The position numbers and the translations under genes are program-made. Below are positions 9,501 to 17,470 of a stretch of 64,000 nt of DNA, piece after piece. Where the stretch lies: NCBI GenBank assembly GCA_048569615.1, contig JBLIRK010000003.1, forward strand, positions 1-64,000, in the 5' to 3' direction. Numbering within the stretch: the stretch's first letter is position 1; every line of letters begins with the position of its first letter. The notes under the pieces are model-generated. The model was not told the DNA's origin. It did not search any database and saw nothing but the letters and a program-made list of their open reading frames with translations. This DNA comes from JAYEPK01 sp048569615 (GTDB lineage Archaea; Thermoplasmatota; Penumbrarchaeia; Penumbrarchaeales; Penumbrarchaeaceae).

Positions 9501-9724
9501 ATGACGATCCTGCACTCGGTGATTTCCGGATATTGAAAGGCCGCCGGGGTCACTGTGATGATCTTCTGGAGTCCCTCCACGGGAGAGAGTCTCATGTTCT
9601 CGACAATCTCGGATACCTCATAAAGACAGTTCAGTTCCTTGTGCCTCTCCTTGAGTTCCATCTCCTTCTTCTTCAGTTCCTCATGGTCCTTCAAAACTGG
9701 TGCCGGTCCATCGCTGTTTGTCAA
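6551..9724 (-). CDS. PPDK-type ATP-grasp protein with GAF-like N-terminus and C-terminal nucleotidyltransferase
   Basis: 1057 aa. Order of parts: coiled coil (10-35); GAF-like region (about 35-150, LNCLYEVSEIVENM); a helical region; the PEP-synthase/PPDK ATP-grasp domain with VRSSSHLEDS near 463 and FVLQCRPQTQ closing it; a conserved unassigned domain with LMGPGRWGSRGD near 805 and GTHFFQD near 850; and a Pol-beta-type nucleotidyltransferase with GSTKEYTAGPASDIDL near 964 plus a third Asp in LLDVHLV. The phosphohistidine swivel and PEP/pyruvate TIM-barrel domains of true PEP synthase are absent, so it is not a central-carbon enzyme. It overlaps the upstream paralogue by 4 bp (ATGA), implying coupled translation. 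Confidence 0.85.
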   Translation of the reverse strand: MTNSDGPAPVLKDHEELKKKEMELKERHKELNCLYEVSEIVENMRLSPVEGLQKIITVTPAAFQYPEITECRIVIGDEEYKTQGFRETPWSLVRDLIVHESKEGFIQMVYLEERPKEYEGPFLKDEIKLMKMLSELVGKFITLYRADQEVRFYKDRLKELITADSEKTPSASDEWKVILDILMKTDPPTLFRITRKMLYFLIHYKNQSFEDLMSVLVCPVEPKESEWCGVNIPNPRSDLQGLKRVQEGVFEIASEKLSSQEIMDLLTKWLKQNKALPLLFASDKPTITRGEITDQLKKYLDIPEAERDLSWEDDIIIRTNLIRRFFTGRLEYMNIAKDFIGIPDFAKLVDRIIGPSQSIGTLGGKVSGLFLAEKIIKKEMAKNENLHGVSFARSWYLSTDTMRDFVKYNALDEVAHIKYLNPAEIRQEQPFLEQVFKNGAFPSEIISGLREILRDLGSVPIIVRSSSHLEDSFGAAFSGKYKSLFLPNQGNEDQNLADLMDAIAEVWASTFNPNAIEYRRERGLLDMLESMGVLIQEVVGVKIGDFYLPTFAGVALSNNEFRWSPRIRREDGIARLVVGLGTRAVDRISDDYPVLISPRRPNLKVNTMVDELIQYSQKHMDVINLKEGRMESVDIKDFLRKNGVSFPLVSKMFSIYSNGDLIEPRGLIMDMENTDLIVTFNGFVERTKFLVQIRDIMDLLKEKMGTPVDVEFASNGKELFVLQCRPQTQAVGAQRVSIPSNVPNPMRVFSAKRYITTGYLKSIEYIVFVDPSAYEELTEREKMIEVAKVISELNLALPRRKFILMGPGRWGSRGDIKLGVPVQYRDINNTCLLIEVAVRKGGYLPELSFGTHFFQDLVEASIHYLPLYPDEGDSYLNENLISSSENHLLEKVDWAGDFVNVVKVVKVREIAQGGTMSVVMDGEANEALAFLVPPDHSEWRLSKVREMLSTLDPVLFGIKDIFLLGSTKEYTAGPASDIDLIVHYDGRSDNREDLLAWFEEWSVNIDRENCDRTGIKTGGLLDVHLVTDGDIQNRTSWAMHIIPPYGMARKMELTNKR

Positions 9725-12696
9725 CTCAATTCACCTTCTGGATCGGAATTTTCTTCGCTGGATTTCAGTATGACTCCCTTTCCCTGTCTTCCATCGACAA
9801 TGATCCGGACAGCTTCGGGAGATCTTACATGGTTTATGAAACGACTACTGTGAATGATTTCCAAGCCCTTCAACCATTCATAATCTACACCGTCGTGAGA
9901 GGGGTGGATCGTGAAGTAAACCAGTTTCAGGGAGCTCAGGTTCTGGAAAAAGTGGGATCCCTGGGAAGGATCGATCATCCTTCCGGAGATCGGGGTCTCG
10001 ACCACGACCTTCACCCCTGCGATATCGCTCCATTCCACCGGTATCCCGAGCCAGGGATCGGTGGATCCCCATCTGCCGGGACCAATAAGGACATAAGGTG
10101 TGCCTTTCTCCATCAAATCACCGTTGATCCTGCTCATCTCTTCCTTGGCCTTCCAGGAGTTCGAGAGATCGAAATCCTCTCCGATATAGACGATATCATT
10201 GAGCTTGTATTCGCCGTTTCCCAGAACCCTTGTACTCGCACATAAAATCTCTTGCGGTGAGTGATCGCCGATGGAAACCTCGATTTGGTCATCCACTGCT
10301 ACCATGCTTCGTATCTGCAGGAAATAGAACCTGGCATCGTCCCTCCCGCATCCGTCCACCGCGAATTCGATCTCGACAGGACATCCCAGGGCCTTCGAGC
10401 CCATTTCCAGAAGCTGGCTGATGGTTCTGGGAATGGGAATCACACCAGTTTGAAGTATCGGTCCAAAATCAATCACCCTTATGCCTTCTCTGCCGGTTCC
10501 AGGGTACAGGGCATCGTTCTGAGCTGAGTAGGTCGATGCCGTCATCTCCAGCGCTCCGTGCTTCTCGGCTGCTCCAAGGTCAAGCAGGTCCAGTGTAATG
10601 TCCTCGTTGAAACCTGCCTTCTTTATCGTTGCGTCAAGGTTGATCCCGAAGAACCTTGTTTGGGTATTCCTGACGACCTCCCTCGGAGATGCAAAGTTCG
10701 TCCAACGAGGATGCAGGGGGCAGAACCTGAACGAGAGTCCGCCATCAACGATGGTTTTCCCAAGCCCGAGGGCCAGGTTGACGGTCCCGTCATTATTCTT
10801 GCACCTCCCCATGGGCCAGTAGTCATATGACCTGGCAACGCCCGACATCAGGGGATAATAATGTGATCCCCGCCTCGTTCCGATAACCTCCTGGACGACC
10901 AGGCTCATCTTCTCGTCCTCTATCCGGCTTGGCGTCGATCTGACATAAGTTCTTGCCCTCTTGAAATAGGTCGATGCATAAACGAATTTTATCGCATTGC
11001 AGAGGTTCTCGAACCGCGTGTCGAGAGACCTCGACTGGTTGGACAGCATCACCGAGGCATATACACCGGCAAATGGTTGAAAGAGAGCATCCTCGAGAAG
11101 GCTTGATGACCTTACAACTATCGGGGTCGTAACCTCTTCGAGGAACGATCTGATATCTCCAAGGACCGTCACCGGGAGGTCCCCCTGAAGGAAACGAGCG
11201 GCGATCCTGTCGTCAGGTCTGGAAAATAGGTCCTCCCCCAGGATGTCGTTTCGCTCCAGAAAACTGTCGAAGACATCGGTGCAGATCACAAGGGTTCTGG
11301 GCAGAACGACCATCATCTCATCCTTTTCACTCGTCCTGGTCCTCAACAGCTTGTCGACATAGGCTAGACCTCTGGCCTTTCCCCCCATCGCCCCCTTCCC
11401 GATCTTGGTGAATCTCGGACGCTCGCTTCTTTGGGCTCTAAGGTAAGAGGCGACCGCACCGTCATTCTTCCTTGTTCGATGGTCCGCTATCAAATCAATA
11501 ATCCTCGTCCTTGGATCATCAAGGTCCTTTACCTGGCCGATGATGCGTCCCAAACCGCCGGCAAGCTCGAACTCCGTTCTTCCGATCAGCCATTTCAAAA
11601 TCCCATGAACCGATAAACACTCCATGATCTCCTCAGCAGTCATGGAGCAGAATGCTCTTTCAAGTGCTGTCAGGTCCGTCACGATCCTCGTTCTCTCCGG
11701 ACCTTCCACCCTCAGCTCAAGTTCACGACCTCCGAACGAGGACCTTACAAAGGACCTTAATTCACGGTTGATGAAACCGGAATCCTTGTCGATCCTGGCT
11801 ACTCCGGACTCTTGTATCAAATTGCTCGGGTTTCCGGTCAGGATACACAGATCCAAGTTCGGACGATACTGTTTCAGTTTTCGGACCAAGGCGTCGGGAT
11901 CCCTGCTGACGGATGCCTCATCGATCAATACCGACAGCAGGCGGCCGCCGTGAGCTTTCGCGAACTCAAATGCCTCTTCGATACTTCCCAGTATGAGCAC
12001 CCTCGGTCTTCTCTCAACTATCCGCCTCCTTCGCTGGCCGTCGGATTCCTTTTCAAGAATCCATTCGATTTGCCCCCAAACCTCTTCGTGGATCTGACCG
12101 AGAAGGCGGGAATAACTGGTAACAGAACTCTCCACAAGCATTACAATGTGAAATTCTCCCGAGGCCGGGATCCTCCTTATATCTATACAACCCTCCATAT
12201 AATCCAGGATATCAAGGAATATCTTGCCATCGCCCTGCCAGGTGAATATCTTCGAGAAGTACTTCGAATCCGGGCCTTTCACGATCCTATCAAGTTCGGG
12301 TGTGTTGTTCCCAAGGTATACTATCTCCAGGTCCTTGCACCTTTCCCTGACCTTTCCGGCAAGTATGCCGGGGGCCATATCAGAGGGTGGATTGAATATA
12401 ACCATCAGGTCCGCCCACCCCCCCTCTATGAGCTCAAGTGCTTCGCTGCATGATGAGGTATGTCTGATGAAAGGAACGTTCCCCATCTCCCTCATTTTGT
12501 ATACCTTCCAGATGATGTCCGACAGCCTCCCCTCTTCCTCTAAAAGAAAATGATCGTAAGGTGACGAGACCAGGATGATATTGTGTATCCTGGACATTTT
12601 CGAATCATGGATTCTGGATGAGTCATGTTCGGAGACTCTATCGCTCCTCTTCTCCGATCCCGATTCGACCTGGCCATTCATAGGTCCCAACTCCAA
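9721..12696 (-). CDS. PPDK-type ATP-grasp protein with receiver-like N-terminal domains
   Basis: 991 aa. The N-terminal third looks like two degenerate CheY-like domains (IHNIILVSSPYDHFLLEEEG, and RPRVLILGSIEEAFEFAKAH followed by LLSVLIDE). Next come the ATP-grasp domain with PIVVRSSSLLEDALFQPFAG near 525, closing at FYFLQIRSM, and the same C-terminal domain as the downstream paralogue: GPGRWGS near 872 and SQGSHFFQN near 911. No swivel-His or TIM-barrel domain is present. It lies 53 bp downstream of gdhA and forms a coupled pair with the 1057-aa gene. The architecture suggests an ATP-dependent phosphotransfer or signalling complex; the substrate is unknown. Confidence 0.83.
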   Translation of the reverse strand: MELGPMNGQVESGSEKRSDRVSEHDSSRIHDSKMSRIHNIILVSSPYDHFLLEEEGRLSDIIWKVYKMREMGNVPFIRHTSSCSEALELIEGGWADLMVIFNPPSDMAPGILAGKVRERCKDLEIVYLGNNTPELDRIVKGPDSKYFSKIFTWQGDGKIFLDILDYMEGCIDIRRIPASGEFHIVMLVESSVTSYSRLLGQIHEEVWGQIEWILEKESDGQRRRRIVERRPRVLILGSIEEAFEFAKAHGGRLLSVLIDEASVSRDPDALVRKLKQYRPNLDLCILTGNPSNLIQESGVARIDKDSGFINRELRSFVRSSFGGRELELRVEGPERTRIVTDLTALERAFCSMTAEEIMECLSVHGILKWLIGRTEFELAGGLGRIIGQVKDLDDPRTRIIDLIADHRTRKNDGAVASYLRAQRSERPRFTKIGKGAMGGKARGLAYVDKLLRTRTSEKDEMMVVLPRTLVICTDVFDSFLERNDILGEDLFSRPDDRIAARFLQGDLPVTVLGDIRSFLEEVTTPIVVRSSSLLEDALFQPFAGVYASVMLSNQSRSLDTRFENLCNAIKFVYASTYFKRARTYVRSTPSRIEDEKMSLVVQEVIGTRRGSHYYPLMSGVARSYDYWPMGRCKNNDGTVNLALGLGKTIVDGGLSFRFCPLHPRWTNFASPREVVRNTQTRFFGINLDATIKKAGFNEDITLDLLDLGAAEKHGALEMTASTYSAQNDALYPGTGREGIRVIDFGPILQTGVIPIPRTISQLLEMGSKALGCPVEIEFAVDGCGRDDARFYFLQIRSMVAVDDQIEVSIGDHSPQEILCASTRVLGNGEYKLNDIVYIGEDFDLSNSWKAKEEMSRINGDLMEKGTPYVLIGPGRWGSTDPWLGIPVEWSDIAGVKVVVETPISGRMIDPSQGSHFFQNLSSLKLVYFTIHPSHDGVDYEWLKGLEIIHSSRFINHVRSPEAVRIIVDGRQGKGVILKSSEENSDPEGELS

Positions 12697-12749
12697 GTTC
12701 AGAGACCTCTCTCCTATGGGATGAACGTAGTGAAATTTATTGTTTTACT

Positions 12750-14036
12750 TCAGATCCAACCCCTCATGTGAGAGGCTTCAGCGACCCTTGAGATAGCTAT
12801 CATGTAGGCTGCATCCCTCAGTGTGACATTTCTGTGTTTCGAAAGGTCAAGGACAGAATGGAATGCCGAGGTCATCTTGTCATCAAGCTTTCCAAGAACC
12901 TCATCCCTTGTCCAGAAATAGTTGATATTGCACTGGACCTGCTCGAAATAGCTGCATGTCACTCCACCAGAATTTGCAAGGAAATCCGGAATGACCATGA
13001 TCCCACGGTTTGCCAGAACCTCATCCGCTTCAGGGGTTGTGGGGCCGTTCGCTCCCTCCGAGATCAATCTCACGGACCTGTTTATTGAATTGACGTTCTC
13101 ATCTGTAATGGAGTTCTCAAGAGCGGCCGGTATCAGGATCTCCACAGGCTGCTTGATCCAGTCCTCACCGGGAAGTACCTCGTAACCCAGGGAAGTTGCT
13201 TTCTCACGATCTATGGAGCCATAGCGGTCCGTGATGCCCCTGAGCTCCTTGAGGTCGATACCGTCCTTCCTGAAGAATGTGAAAGCTTTGGATTCTTTTT
13301 GGTCCCAGCAGGAAACACACACAACGGTTCCGCCGTACTGGTTGAAGAGCTCTATCGAATACTGGGCCACATTACCGAAACCCTGTACGGCGGCCCTGGT
13401 ACTCGCGATGTCCAATCCCATCTCCTTCAAGGCTTCCCTGATTGTGAAAACGACCCCGTATCCCGTTGCCTCGGTCCTGCCGAGAGAGCCTCCCTGCCCG
13501 ACCGGTTTTCCTGTTATGAAACCTGGATACTTTCCCCCCCTGATATGCTCGAACTCGTCAAGCATCCACAGCATATGCTGTCCTGAGGTCATGACATCCG
13601 GTGCAGGGACATCCTGGACAGGTCCGACATCCTTGGCGATCTGTCTCACCCAACCCCTACACAAGGCTTCCTGCTCCCTCAGGGAAAGGTTATGCGGATC
13701 GCAAATGACGCCTCCCTTTCCCCCTCCGAGCGGGATATCGGCAACGGCGCATTTCCATGTCATCCACATGGAAAGGGCCTTTACGGTATCAGCCGTCTCC
13801 TGCGGATGGAACCTTATTCCTCCCTTGCAGGGTCCTCTTGCATCATTATGCTGGATCCTGAAGCCCTTGAAAACCTTGAAGCTCCCATCGTCCATTCTCA
13901 GTGGAATGGTGAAATGATACTCTCTCATTGGTTCCCTTAGGAACTCTCTCGTTGCCTGGTCGAGTTCGAGCTTTTCTGCCACACGATCGAACTGCTCCTG
14001 GGCCATCTTGAATGCGTTGAAGCCTTTTACTGCCAT
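12750..14036 (-). CDS. gdhA: Glutamate dehydrogenase
   Basis: 428 aa from the ATG at 14036. The enzyme interconverts glutamate and 2-oxoglutarate plus ammonium with NAD(P). Substrate-domain motifs are GPCKGGIRFHP and ADIPLGGGKGGV (catalytic Lys region), with PAPDVMTSGQHM after them. The Rossmann motif is GFGNVAQYS, followed by ANGPTTPEAD and FLANSGGV. An upstream TTG at 14084 would add 16 residues, but GGTGG sits at proper spacing before ATG 14036 and the TATA box at 14094-14104 predicts transcription starting near 14072, so 14036 is preferred. Full length for the hexameric family. Confidence 0.96.
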   Translation of the reverse strand: MAVKGFNAFKMAQEQFDRVAEKLELDQATREFLREPMREYHFTIPLRMDDGSFKVFKGFRIQHNDARGPCKGGIRFHPQETADTVKALSMWMTWKCAVADIPLGGGKGGVICDPHNLSLREQEALCRGWVRQIAKDVGPVQDVPAPDVMTSGQHMLWMLDEFEHIRGGKYPGFITGKPVGQGGSLGRTEATGYGVVFTIREALKEMGLDIASTRAAVQGFGNVAQYSIELFNQYGGTVVCVSCWDQKESKAFTFFRKDGIDLKELRGITDRYGSIDREKATSLGYEVLPGEDWIKQPVEILIPAALENSITDENVNSINRSVRLISEGANGPTTPEADEVLANRGIMVIPDFLANSGGVTCSYFEQVQCNINYFWTRDEVLGKLDDKMTSAFHSVLDLSKHRNVTLRDAAYMIAISRVAEASHMRGWI

Positions 14037-14093
14037 AGGTCCCACCACTTCTTTTTCACTCGCTGCGGAGTGGTTGGTGCGCAATCATCATTC

Positions 14094-14104
14094 GTATTTA
14101 ATAC
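14094..14104 (-). promoter_or_regulatory. TATA box for gdhA
   Basis: On the minus strand this reads GTATTAAATAC, about 58-68 nt upstream of the preferred ATG at 14036. It supports the shorter gdhA start. Confidence 0.45.
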
Positions 14105-14751
14105 TATTCACGGATGGGACCCAGAGAGGGCTGCATTGCTGCTTTTTTTAGAGAAAAATAAGAAAATCATTTTCCAGATGTCTCCAGGGATCGGACGGAT
14201 TGAACATTACTCCTGGTTCCGCAATAACATTAGATTGGGTGAGATATCCATGGAAGCATTGATTTTAACCTAGTGAATTCATATCTTGGAATATAGGATT
14301 TTTAGGGGAGCCCGTGCGCATCGATATCGAGACAGAACGTTGACATCAAATATCCAATGTGGGGCTTCTGGGATCCCTTAACAACCCCTGTTCAGTCTAT
14401 TTTCCACTGCTCGTTATATCTTTTGAATCCTTGATTCGAAGATAAGAGATGCCACGAAATTTTCCGTTTTGTTGCACAAGTCGGAAAATGCGATCTCTTG
14501 GATAGTTTCCAATAATCAAAATTATTTTTATATTTTTTAAGATTAAAAAATCATTATCGCAGGTTTCAAAAAAGGGTCCGAAACGCCGAATCTTTTCCTA
14601 CTTGCGCTTAAAAATGCAGGAAAGCGGAAATGCAATCCCTGTATCTTGGCGCTCCGACACCACAGGATCGAGCTTGCTGGCCGGAAAAAGACACGATCCA
14701 GGGTTCTTAAGTTTTTTCCTTTTCGATTCCGGTTACGGGGAGTAGCGGTCA
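14105..14751. other. AT-rich intergenic stretch, left part of the accessory island
   Basis: About 650 bp with much lower GC than flanking operons. It contains A/T runs (14520-14556) and no frame with recognisable homology. A 69-aa minus-strand frame (14543-14752) has no features supporting it. Composition changes sharply just upstream of gdhA and stays AT-rich to about 17.9 kb. Confidence 0.5.
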
Positions 14752-15183
14752 TTAATTATTAGGATATTGTTCAGTAATCTCAATTGATAGAATATCAGAT
14801 AAGTGCGGAAGGATGAGAAATTGTAGTGGTAGTTGAGTTTCTGGATAGCTTCGCAGAATCGTACCAATGATCCTTACAGTCTTGTTATTGTATTTGGTAA
14901 TATTTTCGGAATTAGGTTGGTATTGATACACTACTTTGGTATTATCTTCTAATCTTATTAAAGCCACCCAGCATTTTCCTGCATTTGAATAATTATATCT
15001 TCCAATCAATTCCACGGTCTTATTATGATATTTCTCGATATCCTTTGAATTCTCACATCTTGGAATTAGGTCATCCTCATCGTTGTCTTTGGTCTGTGAT
15101 CGAATAATTAAAAATATCGCAGAAATAAATAATATTATTATCAATATTACCAGAATAACGCTTACAACCGTTTTCGTTTTCAT
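14752..15183 (-). CDS. Membrane-anchored hypothetical protein
   Basis: 143 aa. One N-terminal span (VVSVILVILIIILFISAIFL, about residues 6-28) is followed by an outward-facing domain. Two spaced motifs, KYHNKTVELIGRY and KYNNKTVRIIGTI, look like an internal repeat of a small beta-barrel, similar in pattern to OB-fold tRNA_anti-like or NfeD domains, but I cannot assign a family. Strongly AT-rich codon use marks it as part of the acquired region. Confidence 0.6.
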   Translation of the reverse strand: MKTKTVVSVILVILIIILFISAIFLIIRSQTKDNDEDDLIPRCENSKDIEKYHNKTVELIGRYNYSNAGKCWVALIRLEDNTKVVYQYQPNSENITKYNNKTVRIIGTILRSYPETQLPLQFLILPHLSDILSIEITEQYPNN

Positions 15184-15277
15184 TTAATCATCAATATTAG
15201 ATTGTCCTGTATATAGGACTTATGTGTAGATGTTATGCCGATTTACCTTCTTCGGGGGGTTTCAGTAATATCGATTT

Positions 15278-15562
15278 TTATTCGATCTTTGGTCTCCATT
15301 TGTAAACTGAATCATGATGTCCATAATAATAGACAGTTACTTCTTGATCCGCATGATCAATAGAAAATATCAATACAAAACTTGAATCTATGTGAACTCG
15401 ATAGAAATCCTCCAGAGGTTTCCTAAGGTGTTTATACTCATGGTGAGGATTTTCTCTTATCTCATTCAATTTCTTGAATATTACTAAAAGTTGCTTCTTG
15501 TCTTTTTTGGATAGTTTCTTAAAGATTCTATCCGCAGTAGGTTTGATGTAAAGATCATACAT
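15278..15562 (-). CDS. RelE/ParE-type toxin
   Basis: 94 aa. It has the RelE-superfamily layout: a short beta strand MYDLYIKPTADRIFKKLSK, two helices, then FYRVHIDSSFVLIFSID and VTVYYYGHHDSVYKW (C-terminal sheet with a candidate catalytic His). RelE-type toxins cleave ribosome-bound mRNA; ParE relatives act on gyrase, and which applies here cannot be read from sequence. Its start overlaps the upstream antitoxin by 8 bp. Confidence 0.85.
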   Translation of the reverse strand: MYDLYIKPTADRIFKKLSKKDKKQLLVIFKKLNEIRENPHHEYKHLRKPLEDFYRVHIDSSFVLIFSIDHADQEVTVYYYGHHDSVYKWRPKIE

Positions 15563-15791
15563 TCAAACCATACCTTTCAGCAAAATCATCGACCTTCACA
15601 CTTTTTTCTTTTCTTATCTTCTTCATTTTCTCAATGAATTCAGGTTTCAATTCAGGTTCATTTTCGAATTCGATATACTTGTTAACAATAAATTCTACTG
15701 CTTCCCCTTTGTCATGGAGATCATATTTGGCCTTGATGATATTGAGAACACGATTTGTGTTGTCGTTAAGGTTTATTAATGCTTGAACCAT
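15555..15791 (-). CDS. DUF2683 family antitoxin
   Basis: 78 aa. MVQALINLNDNTNRVLNII followed by KYDLHDKGEAVEFIVNKY is a ribbon-helix-helix-like N-terminus. A charged C-terminal tail (MKKIRKEKSVKVDDFAERYG) probably wraps the toxin. DUF2683 genes commonly pair with RelE toxins in archaea. It is the first gene of the pair and is expected to autorepress from the divergent region upstream. Confidence 0.82.
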   Translation of the reverse strand: MVQALINLNDNTNRVLNIIKAKYDLHDKGEAVEFIVNKYIEFENEPELKPEFIEKMKKIRKEKSVKVDDFAERYGLNV

Positions 15792-15911
15792 GTAAGTTCA
15801 CCTAAGTCTGAATAAGTTTGAATAATATATATTACTTCCCCTTACGAGAGGACCTGGAAATGAAATGGAAAACAATAAATAACTATTATAACTATTGTAG
15901 TTACTGATAAC
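15792..15911. promoter_or_regulatory. Divergent promoter region between two toxin-antitoxin modules
   Basis: 120 bp separating two antitoxin starts that point away from each other. It is AT-rich with candidate TATA elements on each strand (AATAATATATATTAC near 15820-15833 and AATAAATAACTATTATAAC near 15878-15893). Antitoxin operators are expected here; no exact inverted repeat stood out. Confidence 0.4.
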
Positions 15912-16142
15912 ATGCCTTACAAAACCATCAATGTCAATCCAGAAACTTATGAAAGACTTGTTTATTACAAACATGCCAATATGACCTTTGATGATGTACT
16001 CAACGAGATGATGGATGAGATATCTGAAGAGGAATTCTACCAGAAAATCCTTGAGGAACACAAGGAAGAAGTTCGAAAGATGAAGAATGGGGATTATCTT
16101 TCCGAAGAGGATCTCGAAAACTTCCTGGACTCAGATGAGTGA
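15912..16142 (+). CDS. VapB/RelB-like antitoxin
   Basis: 76 aa. The short N-terminal strand MPYKTINVNPETYERLVYYK followed by MTFDDVLNEMMDEI is a ribbon-helix-helix-like archaeal antitoxin pattern (the type found before both PIN and RelE toxins). The rest is acidic (EDLENFLDSDE), as expected for a toxin-neutralising tail. It is followed immediately by a RelE-type toxin frame. Confidence 0.78.
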   Translation: MPYKTINVNPETYERLVYYKHANMTFDDVLNEMMDEISEEEFYQKILEEHKEEVRKMKNGDYLSEEDLENFLDSDE

Positions 16143-16157
16143 TATGGAGTTGATCTC

Positions 16158-16439
16158 ATTCCATATGATATTATTTATTCAAAGAAATTCGGAAAAGGTT
16201 TGAAAGACATCATCAAGTCTGGTAAACCTGAGATGAGAGATCGAGTCAGGGAATTATCCAGTTTATTAAAACAGGATCCTCACACCAAACGTCCAAATGT
16301 GGATCTCAAGTTGATCTCCTTTAGAAAAGAGAGCATCTACAGGGTTCGAATTGGTGACTACAGAATAGTGTATGAAGTTGATGAGGAAAATAAACTGATC
16401 ATGGTAACAAAGATCTTTCCAAGAGGGAAAGGCTACTGA
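16158..16439 (+). CDS. RelE-type toxin, start codon unclear (ATT or TTG)
   Basis: 93 aa if read from ATT 16158. The frame carries PYDIIYSKKFGKGLKDIIKS (RelE beta-1 and helix), SFRKESIYRVRIGDYRIVYE (core sheet) and VTKIFPRGKGY. No ATG, GTG or TTG precedes the beta-1 strand. The first conventional start is TTG 16200, which loses that strand. ATT 16158 lies 8 nt after GGAG and 15 nt after the antitoxin stop, so initiation there would restore a full fold. Alternatively the 5' end has decayed and the toxin is dead. Confidence 0.72.
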   Translation: MPYDIIYSKKFGKGLKDIIKSGKPEMRDRVRELSSLLKQDPHTKRPNVDLKLISFRKESIYRVRIGDYRIVYEVDEENKLIMVTKIFPRGKGY

Positions 16440-16500
16440 ATATCATAAAAACGGATTGCCATCTTCGGGGGGGATTGAGAATTTTCAAGTTTGATAAATC

Positions 16501-16610
16501 TGGAGTGAACCCCTCATCGCGGACTCTATGCTAAGCTTCGATATTTAAACCGTTCCTCCTTTCGTATTCCACCGGGGACATATATCCCAAGGCGGAATGC
16601 ACCTGGTATA
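16501..16610 (-). mobile_element. IS3-family transposase remnant (3' end)
   Basis: Reading the minus strand gives VHSALGYMSPVEYERRN and then a stop at 16531. This is the characteristic C-terminus of IS3-family OrfB integrases. TGGAGTGAACCCC at 16501 could be the element's terminal inverted repeat. The rest of the transposase and the other end are missing. The fragment abuts, and probably truncated, the coding region above it. Confidence 0.75.
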
Positions 16611-17153
16611 AGCGAAAACTATCTGCCAAGTTCCGACCATATCGATCTCGAATCTTCCGATCGGTCCGATATCTTGATCCGCAAAATGGGATTGTTGATC
16701 CGGGTTCATGACATGGATATCCAACGGTTCAGAAGTTGTGAGGTTCCAAGAGAAATAGTCTATTCTTCCATGGATCTCTGAAATCTCTACCCAAACATCT
16801 TGGCTGACATATGGATAAAAATAGCCATCAAGCATCCAAATCGGGTCCCCATCTTTATAACTGTCAGGATCATTTGGATAATCATCTGAACAGTCTTCAA
16901 CACCATCGCCATCAGTATCGGTGCATTCATTCGGATCGCGGGGAAATTCGTCATCATTGCTTTCTATCCCATCATCATCGGTTTCCGTCCCGGTAACATC
17001 CATCGATGCTTCTTTTCCACCTCTCTCCCTATGCAAATTTATGGAGATGGTGATAATTGTTATTAGAAGAACCACGATTGAGACGATGATAATGGATCTG
17101 ATGAATTTCTTCTTGTGTTTCCTCTCTTTCATGAAATTTTCAATGAACATCAT
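16545..17153 (-). CDS. Membrane-anchored thrombospondin-3-repeat protein, 3' end disrupted
   Basis: 202 aa as read. A basic N-terminus and one span (IIIVSIVVLLITIITISI, about 20-38) precede an acidic calcium-binding stretch with thrombospondin type-3 motifs (DTDGDGVEDCSDDYPNDPDS), then a beta domain (VWVEISEIHGRIDYFSWNL, MVGTWQIVFAY). The last 18 or so codons run out of frame through the IS3 fragment, so the native C-terminus has been lost and replaced. It may be a decaying gene. A start at an internal ATG (17132) is possible. Confidence 0.6.
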   Translation of the reverse strand: MMFIENFMKERKHKKKFIRSIIIVSIVVLLITIITISINLHRERGGKEASMDVTGTETDDDGIESNDDEFPRDPNECTDTDGDGVEDCSDDYPNDPDSYKDGDPIWMLDGYFYPYVSQDVWVEISEIHGRIDYFSWNLTTSEPLDIHVMNPDQQSHFADQDIGPIGRFEIDMVGTWQIVFAYTRCIPPWDICPRWNTKGGTV

Positions 17154-17287
17154 TATAAAAACTTTATAGAGAAATGAGGTAAAAGTTTCTATTAACTAAA
17201 AAAAAAATTAGGATCATTAAGCTTTTACTTTCCCTTTCGGTCACTTGGGGAATTAGGTTCAACGATAATTAATTTCAACCTATAGGA

Positions 17288-17470
17288 TTATTGCTTCTTC
17301 TTTCTGGAAATCAATGTAGCAGCCACTAATCCCATCCCTAATCCAATGAACATACAAGCAAGAAAGTAAAGAGCGGATTCTTGTAAGAAAAAGAAACCCA
17401 CTCCCATTCCAATGAAAAGTCCACCACCAATCGCGTATGAGCTTAATTCGACTTTCTTTTTCTTACCCAT
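17288..17470 (-). CDS. Small two-span membrane protein
   Basis: 60 aa. MGKKKKVELSSYAIGGG leads into two hydrophobic, glycine-rich segments (about 11-29 and 34-53) and ends ISRKKKQ. Lys-rich termini predict both ends in the cytoplasm. I do not recognise a family. AT-rich codons match the rest of the island. Confidence 0.55.
   Translation of the reverse strand: MGKKKKVELSSYAIGGGLFIGMGVGFFFLQESALYFLACMFIGLGMGLVAATLISRKKKQ

Noticed and set aside
6551..12696. Pair annotated as phosphoenolpyruvate synthase
   Set aside because: Only the ATP-grasp domain is shared with PEP synthase; the phosphohistidine and PEP/pyruvate domains required for that reaction are missing.
14543..14752. Minus-strand 69-aa frame in the AT-rich gap
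   Set aside because: No domain, no ribosome-binding site; it ends in a run of A/T and looks like chance.
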